Shown here: positions 5,880 through 12,958 of the stretch, one piece after another
How positions within the stretch are numbered: the stretch's first letter is position 1
Layout of the letters: each line of letters starts with the position of its first letter
Source of the DNA: Atopobiaceae bacterium UBA7016
Lineage (GTDB): Bacteria > Actinomycetota > Coriobacteriia > Coriobacteriales > Atopobiaceae
DNA length: 18,138 bases
Reading direction: 5' to 3'
Assembly (NCBI GenBank): GCA_002449555.1
Contig: DJXA01000086.1
Span: 7,358 to 25,495 of the forward strand
Translations under genes and position numbers: made by a program
The notes under the pieces: generated by a model
Seen by the model: only the letters and a program-made list of their open reading frames with translations
Databases searched by the model: none
What the model was told of the DNA's origin: nothing

Positions 5880-7304
5880 ATGGCAGCTAAGGACTTCGAT
5901 CGTATCGCCCAGGAGATCCTGGACAACGTCGGCGGAAAGGACAACGTCACGGGTGCCGTGCACTGCATGACCCGGCTGCGCCTCAACCTCAGGGACTACG
6001 ACAAGATCAACGCCGATGGCGTCAAGGCCATCAAGGGCGTTCTGGGCGCCCAGATGGTTGGCGGCCAGTACCAGGTCATCATTGGCCAGACCGTGCCCAA
6101 CGTGTACAAGGAGTTCTGCGCCCTCACCGGCATCAAGGAGACCGGTGCCATCGACGAGAACCTTGACGAGGGACCCAAGGGTCCGCTGACGTTCAAGGGC
6201 GTCATCGACAAGTGCCTCGACGCCATCACCGGCAGCCTGACCCCGATCCTGCCCATCCTCATCGTCGCCGGCCTGATCAAGATGATCATCGCCATCCTCG
6301 GCCCCACGATGCTGGGCGTGGTGAACGAGGGGGATAACCTCTACAGCATCCTCAACCTCGCGGGTGACGCGGGCTTCTACTTCCTGCCCATGTACGTCTC
6401 CGTCTCTGCGGCCCGCAAGTTTGGTGCCAACCAGTGGATTGCGATGCTGATTGCCGGTATCATGCTTCACCCCACGATGACGGGCTGGGTGACCGAAGGC
6501 ACCCCGATGACCGTCTACGGCATCCCCATGACGCTCGTCAACTACTCCTCGAGCGTCTTCCCCATGATCCTGAGCATCTTCGTCATGTCCTACGTGGAGA
6601 AGTTCTTCAAGAAGGTCGTCCCCGAGCAGGTGTCCACCATGTTCGTTCCCCTGGGTACCGTCCTCGTCATGCTCCCGCTTGCCCTCTGCGTCGTCGGCCC
6701 GCTCGGCCAGATCCTCGGTAACGGTATCTCCGCTGGCCTGCTTGCTCTGCACAACATCCTCGGCCCCGTGGGCGTTGCCATCATCGGCTCCCTCTTCCTG
6801 CTCCTTGTTGCCACCGGTATGCACCTGGCCGTCATCTCCACCGCTCTCATCTCCTTCGCTCAGCTCGGCTATGACGACACCATCCTCGTTGGCTCCATCT
6901 GCGGCACCTATGCCTTGATCGCCATCTACCTCATGTACACCCTCAAGGCGAAGGACGCCGAGGACCGCGAGCTGGGTCTCTCCTGCTTCGTCTCCCAGGC
7001 TCTGGGCGGCGTCGGCGAGCCGGGAATCTTCGGCATCATCATGCGCAAGCCCAAGGCCCTGCTCATCGAGATGGTTGCTGCCTTCTGCGGCGGTCTCTAC
7101 GCTGGCCTGACCCACTGCGCCCTCTACCTGCTCGGCTCCTCCAACTTCATGAACGCCATCGTCTTCGCCAACCCCAACGATCCGATGGGCCTCGTGAATG
7201 GCTGCATCGCCTGCGGCATCAGCTTCGTGGTCGCGGTCGTGCTCTGCCTGGTCCTTGGCTTCGACGGCCCCCTGCCCTTCTTCGGAAAGAAGCAGGAAGC
7301 GTAA
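5880..7304 (+). CDS. PTS sugar transporter subunit EIIBC (glucose/beta-glucoside superfamily)
   Basis: 474 residues from ATG 5880, with AAGAAAGGAAGGA upstream; the open frame extends further 5' but lacks a ribosome site there. The EIIB domain (about 1-85) carries the phosphorylated cysteine in VHCMTRLRL (C29). The EIIC domain (about 105-470) has about ten hydrophobic segments, the MHLAVISTALISF stretch and GVGEPGIFGI around residues 378-385, the substrate-site loop of this family (often written TEPA/GEPA). It imports and phosphorylates a sugar using phosphate from HPr through EIIA. Domain order B-C without a fused A is as in sucrose/trehalose/MurNAc-type permeases, and the missing EIIA is supplied by the gene at 8311. 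With an RpiR regulator next door, MurNAc, GlcNAc-type or disaccharide substrates are all possible. No phosphoglycosidase or etherase is present to decide. Confidence 0.92.
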   Translation: MAAKDFDRIAQEILDNVGGKDNVTGAVHCMTRLRLNLRDYDKINADGVKAIKGVLGAQMVGGQYQVIIGQTVPNVYKEFCALTGIKETGAIDENLDEGPKGPLTFKGVIDKCLDAITGSLTPILPILIVAGLIKMIIAILGPTMLGVVNEGDNLYSILNLAGDAGFYFLPMYVSVSAARKFGANQWIAMLIAGIMLHPTMTGWVTEGTPMTVYGIPMTLVNYSSSVFPMILSIFVMSYVEKFFKKVVPEQVSTMFVPLGTVLVMLPLALCVVGPLGQILGNGISAGLLALHNILGPVGVAIIGSLFLLLVATGMHLAVISTALISFAQLGYDDTILVGSICGTYALIAIYLMYTLKAKDAEDRELGLSCFVSQALGGVGEPGIFGIIMRKPKALLIEMVAAFCGGLYAGLTHCALYLLGSSNFMNAIVFANPNDPMGLVNGCIACGISFVVAVVLCLVLGFDGPLPFFGKKQEA

Positions 7305-7324
7305 AGCAAGCCCTTCCTTTCCAA

Positions 7325-7357
7325 GCCGGTCGGACGCCAACAGGGTGTTCGACCGGC
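7325..7357 (+). terminator. Intercistronic hairpin between EIIBC and the MBL-fold gene
   Basis: GCCGGTCG (7325-7332) pairs with CGACCGGC (7350-7357). The helix continues inward with six further pairs including two G-U, giving a 14-bp stem and a 5-nt loop. It is followed by CCCTTCTTA, a poor T-tract. In the middle of an apparent operon it may attenuate readthrough or protect the 3' end of the EIIBC message, as PTS operons often show uneven expression. Confidence 0.5.
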
Positions 7358-7407
7358 CCCTTCTTACAAAACACCCTCTTTCCCACCAATCACAGTGAGG
7401 TGAAACC

Positions 7408-8256
7408 ATGAGCACGACGGAGAAGTTTACGAGCGAGCGCCTGTCAGAGCGTATCTGGCGCCTCAAGGACGCCTATGGCGTCGCGATGTACCTGGTGGAA
7501 GGCTCCGAGCGTGCCTGCCTCATCGACACCGGCTACGGCATCAAGGGCCTGCGCGCGTACGTTGAGGGCCTGACCGAGAAGCCCCTGTTCGTTCTTTTGA
7601 CCCACGGCCACGTTGACCACGCCTTTGGTGCTGCCGAGTTTGACGAGGTCCACATGAGCCACCGCGACCTGCCCGAGTTTGCCGCGCAGTCAGACGCTGC
7701 CTGGAGGGCCAACTTCATCAAGGTGGCCTTCTCCAAGAAGGGGACCTTCGAGATGAACGAGCCCTACGCCGGCGAGTTCATCGACGTGACCGACGGCGAG
7801 GAGTTTGACCTGGGCGGGCTTACCGTGCGCTGCTACGCCGTGCCGGGGCACACGCCGGGCTGCATCGTGCCGGTGCTGGTGGAGGAGCGCACGGCCATCT
7901 TTGGCGACGCCGCGGGCCCCGGGACGCTGGTGACCGAGGAATACGCGCCCAAGCTGAGCGAGTACCTGGCTGCCCTGCGCAAGCTGAAGGCCAATGAGGA
8001 CGCGTGGGACCGCGTACTGCGCTTCCATGGGACCTGCGAGTCTCCCAAGAGCCTGCTGGATGACATGATCGAGATCTGCGAGCAGGTGATTGCCGGCGCC
8101 GACGACCACATTGCTCAGCCGGCGAACGCGGGCGACGCCTATCCCATCAAGAGCGACCTGCCCATCTATCTGGCCAAGGAGACGCTGCCGGGCAGCCAGC
8201 AGCGCGTGGACGGCCGCGAGGGCAACCTCTTCTACCGTGCGGACAAGGCCTGCTAG
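7408..8256 (+). CDS. MBL-fold metallo-hydrolase encoded within the PTS block
   Basis: 282 residues from ATG 7408, with GTGAGGTGAAA just upstream. Metallo-beta-lactamase fold motifs are clear: LIDTGYG at 39-45, the metal motif THGHVDH (H66, H68, D70, H71), PGHTPGC with H148, IFGDAAG with D167, and a late histidine in RFHGTCE. Members hydrolyse thioesters, lactones, phosphodiesters or other substrates using one or two zinc ions; this architecture does not reveal which. It lies 103 nt after EIIBC and 54 nt before EIIA in the same orientation, so it is probably co-transcribed and may act on the imported phosphosugar, for example on a lactone or an acyl group (inference). No signal peptide is visible, so it is cytosolic. 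Confidence 0.9.
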   Translation: MSTTEKFTSERLSERIWRLKDAYGVAMYLVEGSERACLIDTGYGIKGLRAYVEGLTEKPLFVLLTHGHVDHAFGAAEFDEVHMSHRDLPEFAAQSDAAWRANFIKVAFSKKGTFEMNEPYAGEFIDVTDGEEFDLGGLTVRCYAVPGHTPGCIVPVLVEERTAIFGDAAGPGTLVTEEYAPKLSEYLAALRKLKANEDAWDRVLRFHGTCESPKSLLDDMIEICEQVIAGADDHIAQPANAGDAYPIKSDLPIYLAKETLPGSQQRVDGREGNLFYRADKAC

Positions 8257-8310
8257 CTGTGTGGGCATCTCGAACCTGACAACAAGAGCCAAAAGCGAAA
8301 GGAACACATC

Positions 8311-8856
8311 ATGGGATTCTTTGACAAGCTGTTCGGAAGCAAGAAGCCGGCCAAGCCCGAGGCCGTCGCGGCGTCTGCGGAGAAGGGTGTCGTGTGCGCG
8401 CCTGCCACCGGTCGCGTCGAGGTCACCGACCAGATTCCCGACCCGGTCTTTGCCTGCGAGGCCATGGGCCAGACCGTGGCCGTGTGGCCCGTCGACGGCA
8501 ACGTGTTTGCCCCGGTTGCCGGAACCATCGCGAGCGCCATGCCCCACGCCTTTGGCATCGCTGGTGATGACGGCGTGGAGGTGCTCGTGCATGTGGGCGT
8601 GGATACCGTCAACATGAAGGGCGATGGCTTTGAGGTGTGGGTCAAGGCCGGCGACCACGTGGCGGCGGGCGACCCGGTTCTCTCCTTCGACCGAGACAAG
8701 GTGGCCAAGGCGGGCTATAAGGACATCATCATGACCATCATCACCAATACCGACGATATGGCGAGCATCGAGAAGGTCGCCGAGGGCCAGGTGGCCGCTG
8801 GCGCCAAGCTCATGCAGACGGCGCACTGTGCGGGCCCCGCGAGGCCTGCTGGCTGA
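8311..8856 (+). CDS. PTS EIIA component, glucose (Crr) type
   Basis: 181 residues from ATG 8311, with GCGAAAGGAA upstream. The typical EIIA-Glc course is present: VCAPATGRVEVTDQIPDPVFACEAMGQ, WPVDGNVFAPVAGTIASAMPHAFGI (H79) and VEVLVHVGVDTVNMKGDGF, with H94 as the phosphorylated histidine. The C-terminal part is KAGDHVAAGDPVLSFD and later KLMQTA. It receives phosphate from HPr and passes it to C29 of EIIBC encoded two genes earlier. The last 9-10 residues (after KLMQTAH) are encoded by sequence that, read on the other strand, is an OYE gene fragment, so the native C-terminus has probably been replaced at a recombination junction near 8828-8840. The functional core is intact. Confidence 0.92.
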   Translation: MGFFDKLFGSKKPAKPEAVAASAEKGVVCAPATGRVEVTDQIPDPVFACEAMGQTVAVWPVDGNVFAPVAGTIASAMPHAFGIAGDDGVEVLVHVGVDTVNMKGDGFEVWVKAGDHVAAGDPVLSFDRDKVAKAGYKDIIMTIITNTDDMASIEKVAEGQVAAGAKLMQTAHCAGPARPAG

Positions 8857-9046
8857 TGGACATGTAGCCCGTCTCGATGAGGCCGAAGCCGCCGGTTGCG
8901 CGCGTGGCGTAGTAACGGGCCATGCGCGCGGTGGCGGTGTGGCCCTCAAACGACATGTGCGATGACATGGGCGTCATGACGAGGCGGTTCTTCAGGGTGA
9001 TGCCGCCAACGGAGAGCGGCTCGAAGAGTCTGTCAAACATGGGCAT
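8837..9046 (-). pseudogene. N-terminal remnant of an OYE-family NADH:flavin oxidoreductase
   Basis: Read on the minus strand from ATG 9046, about 70 codons give MPMFDRLFEPLSVGGITLKN, RLVMTPMSSHMSFEGHTATA, RMARYYATRATGGFGLIETG and YMSISQQASRG. These are the first beta strands of the OYE barrel, including the NRLVMTPM segment that contacts FMN. Homology stops near 8840, where the sequence becomes the 3' end of the EIIA gene; the frame closes at 8810 inside EIIA. An intact protein would be 370 to 670 residues, so it cannot function. An ATG at 9040 is an alternative start. Its promoter region (9074-9124) is still recognisable and matches those of the neighbouring hydrolase and deacetylase genes. 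The remainder is not the fragment at 2-667, which lies on the other strand, although the two could be paralogues. Confidence 0.85.
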
Positions 9047-9073
9047 GCTTTTCCAAGACGTGATTGTCCCTCT

Positions 9074-9124
9074 ATTGTCGCGTGCGCGCGCGAGGTGGAA
9101 AAGTACTCACTTCAAGGTAAGTGC
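9074..9124 (-). promoter_or_regulatory. Shared promoter module, copy A, for the OYE remnant
   Basis: On the minus strand, positions 9124-9098 match 20 of 27 positions of the block upstream of chbG (10111-10137), starting GCACTTACCTTGAAGTGAGT. The -10-like GACAAT (9079-9074) begins exactly 45 nt from the block start, the same distance as in copies B and C. The block is quasi-palindromic; read on the plus strand its core is GTACTCACTTCAAGGTAAGT. Confidence 0.6.
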
Positions 9125-9138
9125 CCAGCTAGAGCATG

Positions 9139-9189
9139 GTACTTGCTTCAAAGTGCGCTCTGTTGTCGCCCGTCTTCCTGGGTCACAGT
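9139..9189 (+). promoter_or_regulatory. Shared promoter module, copy B, for the alpha/beta hydrolase
   Basis: Positions 9139-9165 (starting GTACTTGCTTCAAAGTGCG) match copy C at 24 of 27 positions without gaps. A -10-like CACAGT at 9184-9189 starts 45 nt from the block start and is followed by TTGAGG, matching TTGATG at the same place in copy C. Copy A on the other strand starts 36 nt away in plus-strand terms, so two regulator sites face the divergent promoters. Confidence 0.65.
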
Positions 9190-9223
9190 TGAGGCGAACG
9201 AAAACGGACGAAAGGCGGATGGA

Positions 9224-10093
9224 ATGGTTCCCGAAGGATGCAAGGTCATAGAGGCGCTCCCCAGCCAGATGGCGTACGAGGTGTACTACGTGGAGGGGGT
9301 CTATGCGACTCGTGACGTGGACGGCCGCGAGCGGCCGCTCAGGTACTATGCCGTCATCCCCACCAAGGGCTCTCCCATGGGCTCGCGCGGCGACGACAGC
9401 CTGCGCTTTCCCACCATCGTGTATTGCCAGGGATCGGGCTGGCACCAGCAGTGGATCTGGCACCACCTTGCGCATCACGTGCGCATGGCCGAGCGCGGCT
9501 TCGTGGTGGTCTCGGTAGAGGTGCGCCCCTATGGCGAGACGGTGTTTCCCGGCGAGGTGGACGACTTCTCCGAGGCCGTGCGCTGCGTGCGCGAACACGC
9601 GGCTGGGCTGCGCGTTGATGCCGACCGCATCGCCTTCTGGGGGGACTCCTCCGGCGCGCACACGGCGCTCATGGCGGCATACGCCGCGGGTGCCGAGCTT
9701 GCGCCTCGCTGTGTGGTGGATTGGTATGGCCCCACTGACCTGCGGCTCTTCTACCAGCATGATTGGTCGTATGACCTGCATGGGCCCACGTCGCCCGCCG
9801 GCCGCATGCTGGGCGACATCGAGCTCGCCGAGCACTCTGACCTTGCGACCGCGGCGAGCCCGGCGCATCTGGTGACGGCTGAGGCGCACGTCCCCCCTAC
9901 GCTCATCATGCATGGCGGTGCGGACGAGCTTTTACCCTTTGAACAGTCTGCGACCCTGTACGAGCGCCTGCGCGCTGCCGGCAAGGACGTCGAGTTCTAT
10001 CGCATGGAGGGCATGGGGCACGGCGAGGGGAGCTTCGACAACGCGGCCGTGCTCGACATCGTCGAGGGATTCCTGCGCTCTCACATGGCATAA
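9224..10093 (+). CDS. Alpha/beta hydrolase, BD-FAE/acetyl-esterase-like
   Basis: 289 residues from ATG 9224; AAAGGCGGA precedes it, and longer in-frame starts would run through the promoter module. The hydrolase fold has the oxyanion region VYCQGSGWHQQW at 67-77, nucleophile elbow FWGDSSGAHTAL with S142, acid D234 in MHGGADELLP and base H266 in GMGHGEGS. This resembles the lipase/esterase group that deacylates small molecules or carbohydrates. There is no signal peptide, so it is cytosolic. It is followed, behind its own copy of the shared promoter, by a ChbG-type deacetylase and a transporter, which suggests a pathway for an acylated or acetylated compound (inference). The substrate cannot be told from sequence. 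Confidence 0.88.
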   Translation: MVPEGCKVIEALPSQMAYEVYYVEGVYATRDVDGRERPLRYYAVIPTKGSPMGSRGDDSLRFPTIVYCQGSGWHQQWIWHHLAHHVRMAERGFVVVSVEVRPYGETVFPGEVDDFSEAVRCVREHAAGLRVDADRIAFWGDSSGAHTALMAAYAAGAELAPRCVVDWYGPTDLRLFYQHDWSYDLHGPTSPAGRMLGDIELAEHSDLATAASPAHLVTAEAHVPPTLIMHGGADELLPFEQSATLYERLRAAGKDVEFYRMEGMGHGEGSFDNAAVLDIVEGFLRSHMA

Positions 10094-10110
10094 CGGGGCC
10101 ATCTACCTGC

Positions 10111-10161
10111 GTACTTACTTCAAAGTGCGTTCTTTTGCGCGCGCGGCCCACCTCGCATACT
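10111..10161 (+). promoter_or_regulatory. Shared promoter module, copy C, for the chbG-MFS pair
   Basis: The 27-nt block 10111-10137 starts GTACTTACTTCAAAGTGCG; a -10-like CATACT lies at 10156-10161. The core consensus of all three copies is GTACTYRCTTCAARGT on the plus strand. The -35 position has no good TTGACA, which fits an activator-dependent promoter with the block just upstream of, or overlapping, -35. Confidence 0.65.
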
Positions 10162-10199
10162 TGATGGTGAAGAGAAGCATGTGAGGAAAGGAACATACC

Positions 10200-10961
10200 A
10201 TGAAGCAGCTCATCATTCGTGCGGACGACCTGGGTTACAGCGAGGCCGTGAACCGCGGTATCGAGAAGACCGTGCGCGAGGGCCTGGTACGCAGCGTGGG
10301 TCTGATGCCCAACATGCTCACGGCGGAGTCGGGTTGGCAGCTCATCGCCGACTGCGACATCGCCATCGGCCAGCACACCAACCTCTGCCTGGGCACGCCC
10401 TGCGCAGATCCCGCGAGCATTCCCTCGCTGGTGGACGAGCGCGGCCAGCTGTTGTCGAGCCGTGCCTTTCGCGAGGCCTTCGCGCGCGGCGAGGAGCTTG
10501 CCACCGTCGACGACATGGCAACCGAGATCGAGACCCAGTACCTGCGCTTTGTTGAGATCGTTGGGCGCAAGCCCGACTACTTCGAGGCGCACGCCGTCGC
10601 GAGCAAGAGCCTGAACGAGGCGCTGGGCCGCGTGGCCGAGAAGTACGACCTGCCCTTCCTCGAGCTCTACCCCGAGACGCTCTCCGGCTTCTTCAAGGGC
10701 CGCCCGGTGGCCATCCTTCCCATGTACGCGAGCCCCGAGGACTACGACGCCGTCGCATGGTTCAAGCAGGATGTGGGCCTTCTGCAGGACGGGACGCCGG
10801 GCATGTTCATTGGTCATCCCGGCTGGCTGGACGACTTCATCCTGCGCAACTCCAGCCTCACTATCAATCGCACGCGCGAGGCGGCGGCTCTCTGCGACCC
10901 CCAGCTGAAGGAATGGCTGGCGGCACAGGACGTCGAGCAGCTGGACTATCGCCAGCTGTAA
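10200..10961 (+). CDS. ChbG/YdjC-family carbohydrate deacetylase
   Basis: 253 residues from ATG 10200, with GAGGAAAGGA upstream. YdjC/ChbG signatures are visible: the N-terminal metal and catalytic motif RADDLGYS (D9, D10), GQHTNL with H59, a mid-protein FEAHAVAS with H131 and FIGHPGWLDD near the C-terminus. Family members such as ChbG remove acetyl groups from GlcNAc-containing disaccharides or similar sugars using a divalent metal. The middle motif is usually richer in histidine (DSHxH-like), so EAHAV is a modest departure and the metal site may differ. It is followed after 31 nt by the MFS gene in the same orientation, clearly one transcript. The likely role is deacetylating a sugar imported by that transporter or released by the esterase upstream (inference). 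Confidence 0.9.
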   Translation: MKQLIIRADDLGYSEAVNRGIEKTVREGLVRSVGLMPNMLTAESGWQLIADCDIAIGQHTNLCLGTPCADPASIPSLVDERGQLLSSRAFREAFARGEELATVDDMATEIETQYLRFVEIVGRKPDYFEAHAVASKSLNEALGRVAEKYDLPFLELYPETLSGFFKGRPVAILPMYASPEDYDAVAWFKQDVGLLQDGTPGMFIGHPGWLDDFILRNSSLTINRTREAAALCDPQLKEWLAAQDVEQLDYRQL

Positions 10962-10992
10962 GTACCAAGGCACAAGAAAGGTTCTGTTTCTG

Positions 10993-12195
10993 ATGAAGCG
11001 CAAAGGCCGTTATCTGGGAATCGTTGCAGCCATGTGCGGTCTCTCCGCCGCAACGGTGGGCCTTATCACTAACGTCGCCGGCCTCTTCTTTGGCCCCATG
11101 GCCGAGGAGTTTGGCATCATGCAGGGCGCGGCGAGCCTCACGCTCACCATCGCCAACGTCTGCATGGCCATTGGCGGCCTTGCCACGCGCAAGCTCTCCG
11201 AGCGCGTTCCGCTGAAGGTCATGCTCCTTGGCGGTCTTGCGCTCCTGGCCGGATCGACCGCCCTCACTGCGGTCGCGCCCAGCATCGCCGTGGTGTACGT
11301 GGCGTCTGCAACGAAGGGCCTGGCTGCGGGCGTTATCGGCTTTGTGCTCATCACCTTCCTGCTCAACAAGTGGTTTGTGGCGCAGCTGGGCATTGCTACC
11401 AGCATCGCTATGGGGTGCAGCGGTCTTGCGGGCGCCATGTTCTCACCCATCATCCAGTCCACGATTGCGGGCGCGGGTTGGCGTGCGGGCCAGATGCTCG
11501 TGGCGGCGCTCATGGTCGCGCTCGTGCTTCCCGCCGTGTTCGTCGTGCCTTCGTATGACCCCTCTGACGTGGGCCTCGTTCCGTTTGGTGCTGACGCGGG
11601 CAACCGCTCTGGTAACGCCGCGGCAGATGAGGCCAAGCGCGTGTCCGTCGACAAGGCGCTCTTCTTTGCGGCGGTCGTCTACTCGGGCCTCTGTGCCGCG
11701 GTGAGCGCCCTGCCGCAGCACTTCCCAGGCATGGCGGCGGTCGCAGGGCTCGGCGCGACGGTTGGCGCCACCATGATCTCGATGTGCATGATCACCAACA
11801 CTGCCGGCAAGATTGCCATGGGGTGGCTGTGCGACCGCATCGGCGCGCGCCTGTCCATCCTCATCTACACCACCTTGACTGCAGCTTCCATCGTCGTGCT
11901 CCTGCTGGTGCCGGCCAACGGCGCGTATGTGGCTGCAGCGCTGGTGTCGGGCCTCTGCTACTCGCTGGCAACCGTGGGCCTCACCATGCTCTGCAACGAG
12001 CTCTTCGGCAAGCAGGGCGCGGGCATCGTGTACCCCGTTGGCGCCATGGCGTGCAGCCTTTCCAATGCGGTCTTCTCGTCGGTCATCAGTTTTGCGTACG
12101 ACCTCACGGGTGGCTATGCCGTCATGCTGGTGGCCTTCCTTGGCTTCCTCGTGTGCGCCGATGCGCTGGTCATCTGGGGCTACGGCAGGAAGTAG
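10993..12195 (+). CDS. Major facilitator superfamily transporter
   Basis: 400 residues from ATG 10993, with AAGAAAGG about 12 nt upstream. About twelve hydrophobic segments are visible in two halves, with a central hydrophilic loop (FGADAGNRSGNAAADEAKR) near residues 195-215. The second half has the MFS-like cytoplasmic motif GWLCDRIGARLSI after its second helix. The overall style is that of the oxalate/formate antiporter or monocarboxylate-type MFS group, but substrates cannot be assigned. It is the second gene of the unit with the ChbG-type deacetylase. The stop at 12193-12195 directly abuts the GNAT fragment, so its 3' border is probably a rearrangement point, yet the protein looks complete. 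Confidence 0.9.
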   Translation: MKRKGRYLGIVAAMCGLSAATVGLITNVAGLFFGPMAEEFGIMQGAASLTLTIANVCMAIGGLATRKLSERVPLKVMLLGGLALLAGSTALTAVAPSIAVVYVASATKGLAAGVIGFVLITFLLNKWFVAQLGIATSIAMGCSGLAGAMFSPIIQSTIAGAGWRAGQMLVAALMVALVLPAVFVVPSYDPSDVGLVPFGADAGNRSGNAAADEAKRVSVDKALFFAAVVYSGLCAAVSALPQHFPGMAAVAGLGATVGATMISMCMITNTAGKIAMGWLCDRIGARLSILIYTTLTAASIVVLLLVPANGAYVAAALVSGLCYSLATVGLTMLCNELFGKQGAGIVYPVGAMACSLSNAVFSSVISFAYDLTGGYAVMLVAFLGFLVCADALVIWGYGRK

Positions 12196-12413
12196 CGGGC
12201 CTGCTGAAGCGCTACTTGCGGGACGAGTGCGGCATGCGAACCATTACGGCGCACGTCATTCCCGCAAACGGTGGCTCTGCGCGTGTTCTGGAGAAGAACG
12301 GCTTCCGCCAGCTGTTTTCCAACATCTCCGAGGACTGGGGCTCGGACGAGCTTATCCCCGTTGACAAGTGGGTGTACAAGCGCCGCTGGGACGAGGGATT
12401 CCCTGAAGACTAG
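12196..12413 (+). pseudogene. C-terminal fragment of a GNAT acetyltransferase
   Basis: In the frame of position 12198 the sequence reads GLLKRYLRDECGMRTITAHV, then IPANGGSARVLEKNGFRQL and further to GFPED and a TAG. This is the C-terminal third of a GNAT fold (the RxLxxNGF acetyl-CoA end region). There is no start codon or ribosome site, and the N-terminal two thirds are missing; the preceding bases are the 3' end of the MFS gene. It is a remnant left by a deletion. It converges on the XRE gene with both stops sharing CTAG (12410-12413). Confidence 0.8.
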
Positions 12414-12874
12414 TTGTTGCCGCCGGCTTCGTGCCAGTGGCCGAGCGTGGGCAGCAGCGCTCCCATGAACGAGACGGCTTCGTCCAACGTCACGCCCGAG
12501 GCTTCGGCCAGGTAGGGGGCCGAGGATTCGATGACGTCGTCCATGGTCTGGTAGGCGAAGGTGCCCTTGTCGTAGCACCACTTGCAGTAGTCGGGGTTCT
12601 CGTGGCCGTCGGCGTCGTGGCCACGGTCCATGTTGGGAACGGAGAAGGGCGTGCCGCAGCACTGGCACGAGGGCTCTTGCGGCAGGTCAAGCAGCTGCAT
12701 GACGGGTACGTCAAGCACCGAGGCAAGGAGTTTGGCCATGTCGATGCCAGGCGTGGTCTCGCCGTTCTCCCAACGACTGACGGCTTGGCGGGTCACGAAG
12801 ACCTTGCTTGCGAGCTCTTCCTGCGTCATGCCCTTTGCCTTGCGCGCCTGTACGAGCTGGTCCTTCAGTGCCAT
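12410..12874 (-). CDS. XRE-family regulator with C-terminal zinc-ribbon domain
   Basis: 154 residues from ATG 12874 on the minus strand, with GGAGAGGAG about 6 nt upstream; the longer open frame to 12940 would include the promoter. Residues 4-62 are a lambda-repressor-type HTH (LVQARKAKGMTQEELASKVF, VTRQAVSRWENGETTPGIDM). Residues 70-115 match the putative zinc-ribbon domain often found on such proteins, with CQCCGTPF (C70, C73) and YCKWCYDKGTF (C97, C100), then a helical tail. The cysteine pairs could bind zinc or sense metal or redox state (inference). It diverges from a GNAT gene over a 157-nt region that holds its promoter and an inverted repeat, so self-regulation is likely. Confidence 0.9.
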   Translation of the reverse strand: MALKDQLVQARKAKGMTQEELASKVFVTRQAVSRWENGETTPGIDMAKLLASVLDVPVMQLLDLPQEPSCQCCGTPFSVPNMDRGHDADGHENPDYCKWCYDKGTFAYQTMDDVIESSAPYLAEASGVTLDEAVSFMGALLPTLGHWHEAGGNN

Positions 12875-12911
12875 GTTTGCTCCTCTCCGCGGTGAGTCGG
12901 TATCTAGAGTG

Positions 12912-12940
12912 ACTATATGACGGCTGCGTTCGCGCGTCAC
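12912..12940 (-). promoter_or_regulatory. Putative promoter of the XRE/zinc-ribbon gene
   Basis: On the minus strand, GTGACG (12940-12935, four of six to TTGACA) is 17 nt from TATAGT (12917-12912, five of six to TATAAT). This gives a leader of about 30 nt to the ATG at 12874. The -35 overlaps the inverted repeat at 12938-12958. Confidence 0.5.
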
Positions 12941-12958
12941 GCAACAATGCGTTGCGTG
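12938..12958. promoter_or_regulatory. Inverted repeat, candidate operator between the XRE and GNAT genes
   Basis: CACGCAAC-AATGC-GTTGCGTG is a perfect 8-bp inverted repeat with a 5-nt centre, the size expected for a dimeric HTH protein. It overlaps the -35 of the XRE promoter and lies about 75 nt before the GNAT start, so binding could control both directions. Confidence 0.6.

Noticed and set aside
5820..7466. Long open frame (548 codons) on the minus strand opposite EIIBC
   Set aside because: It is a mirror of strong codon bias in EIIBC; its product is a low-complexity string rich in D, E, G and H with no recognisable domain and no ribosome site.
7690..8949. 419-codon minus-strand frame opposite the MBL and EIIA genes
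   Set aside because: It is a shadow frame spanning two clearly coding plus-strand genes and their gap, with biased composition.
9079..9092. Alternating CG/GC run and a similar run at 10136-10145
   Set aside because: Short purine-pyrimidine alternations are common at this GC content; no separate role is supported beyond lying in the promoter regions.
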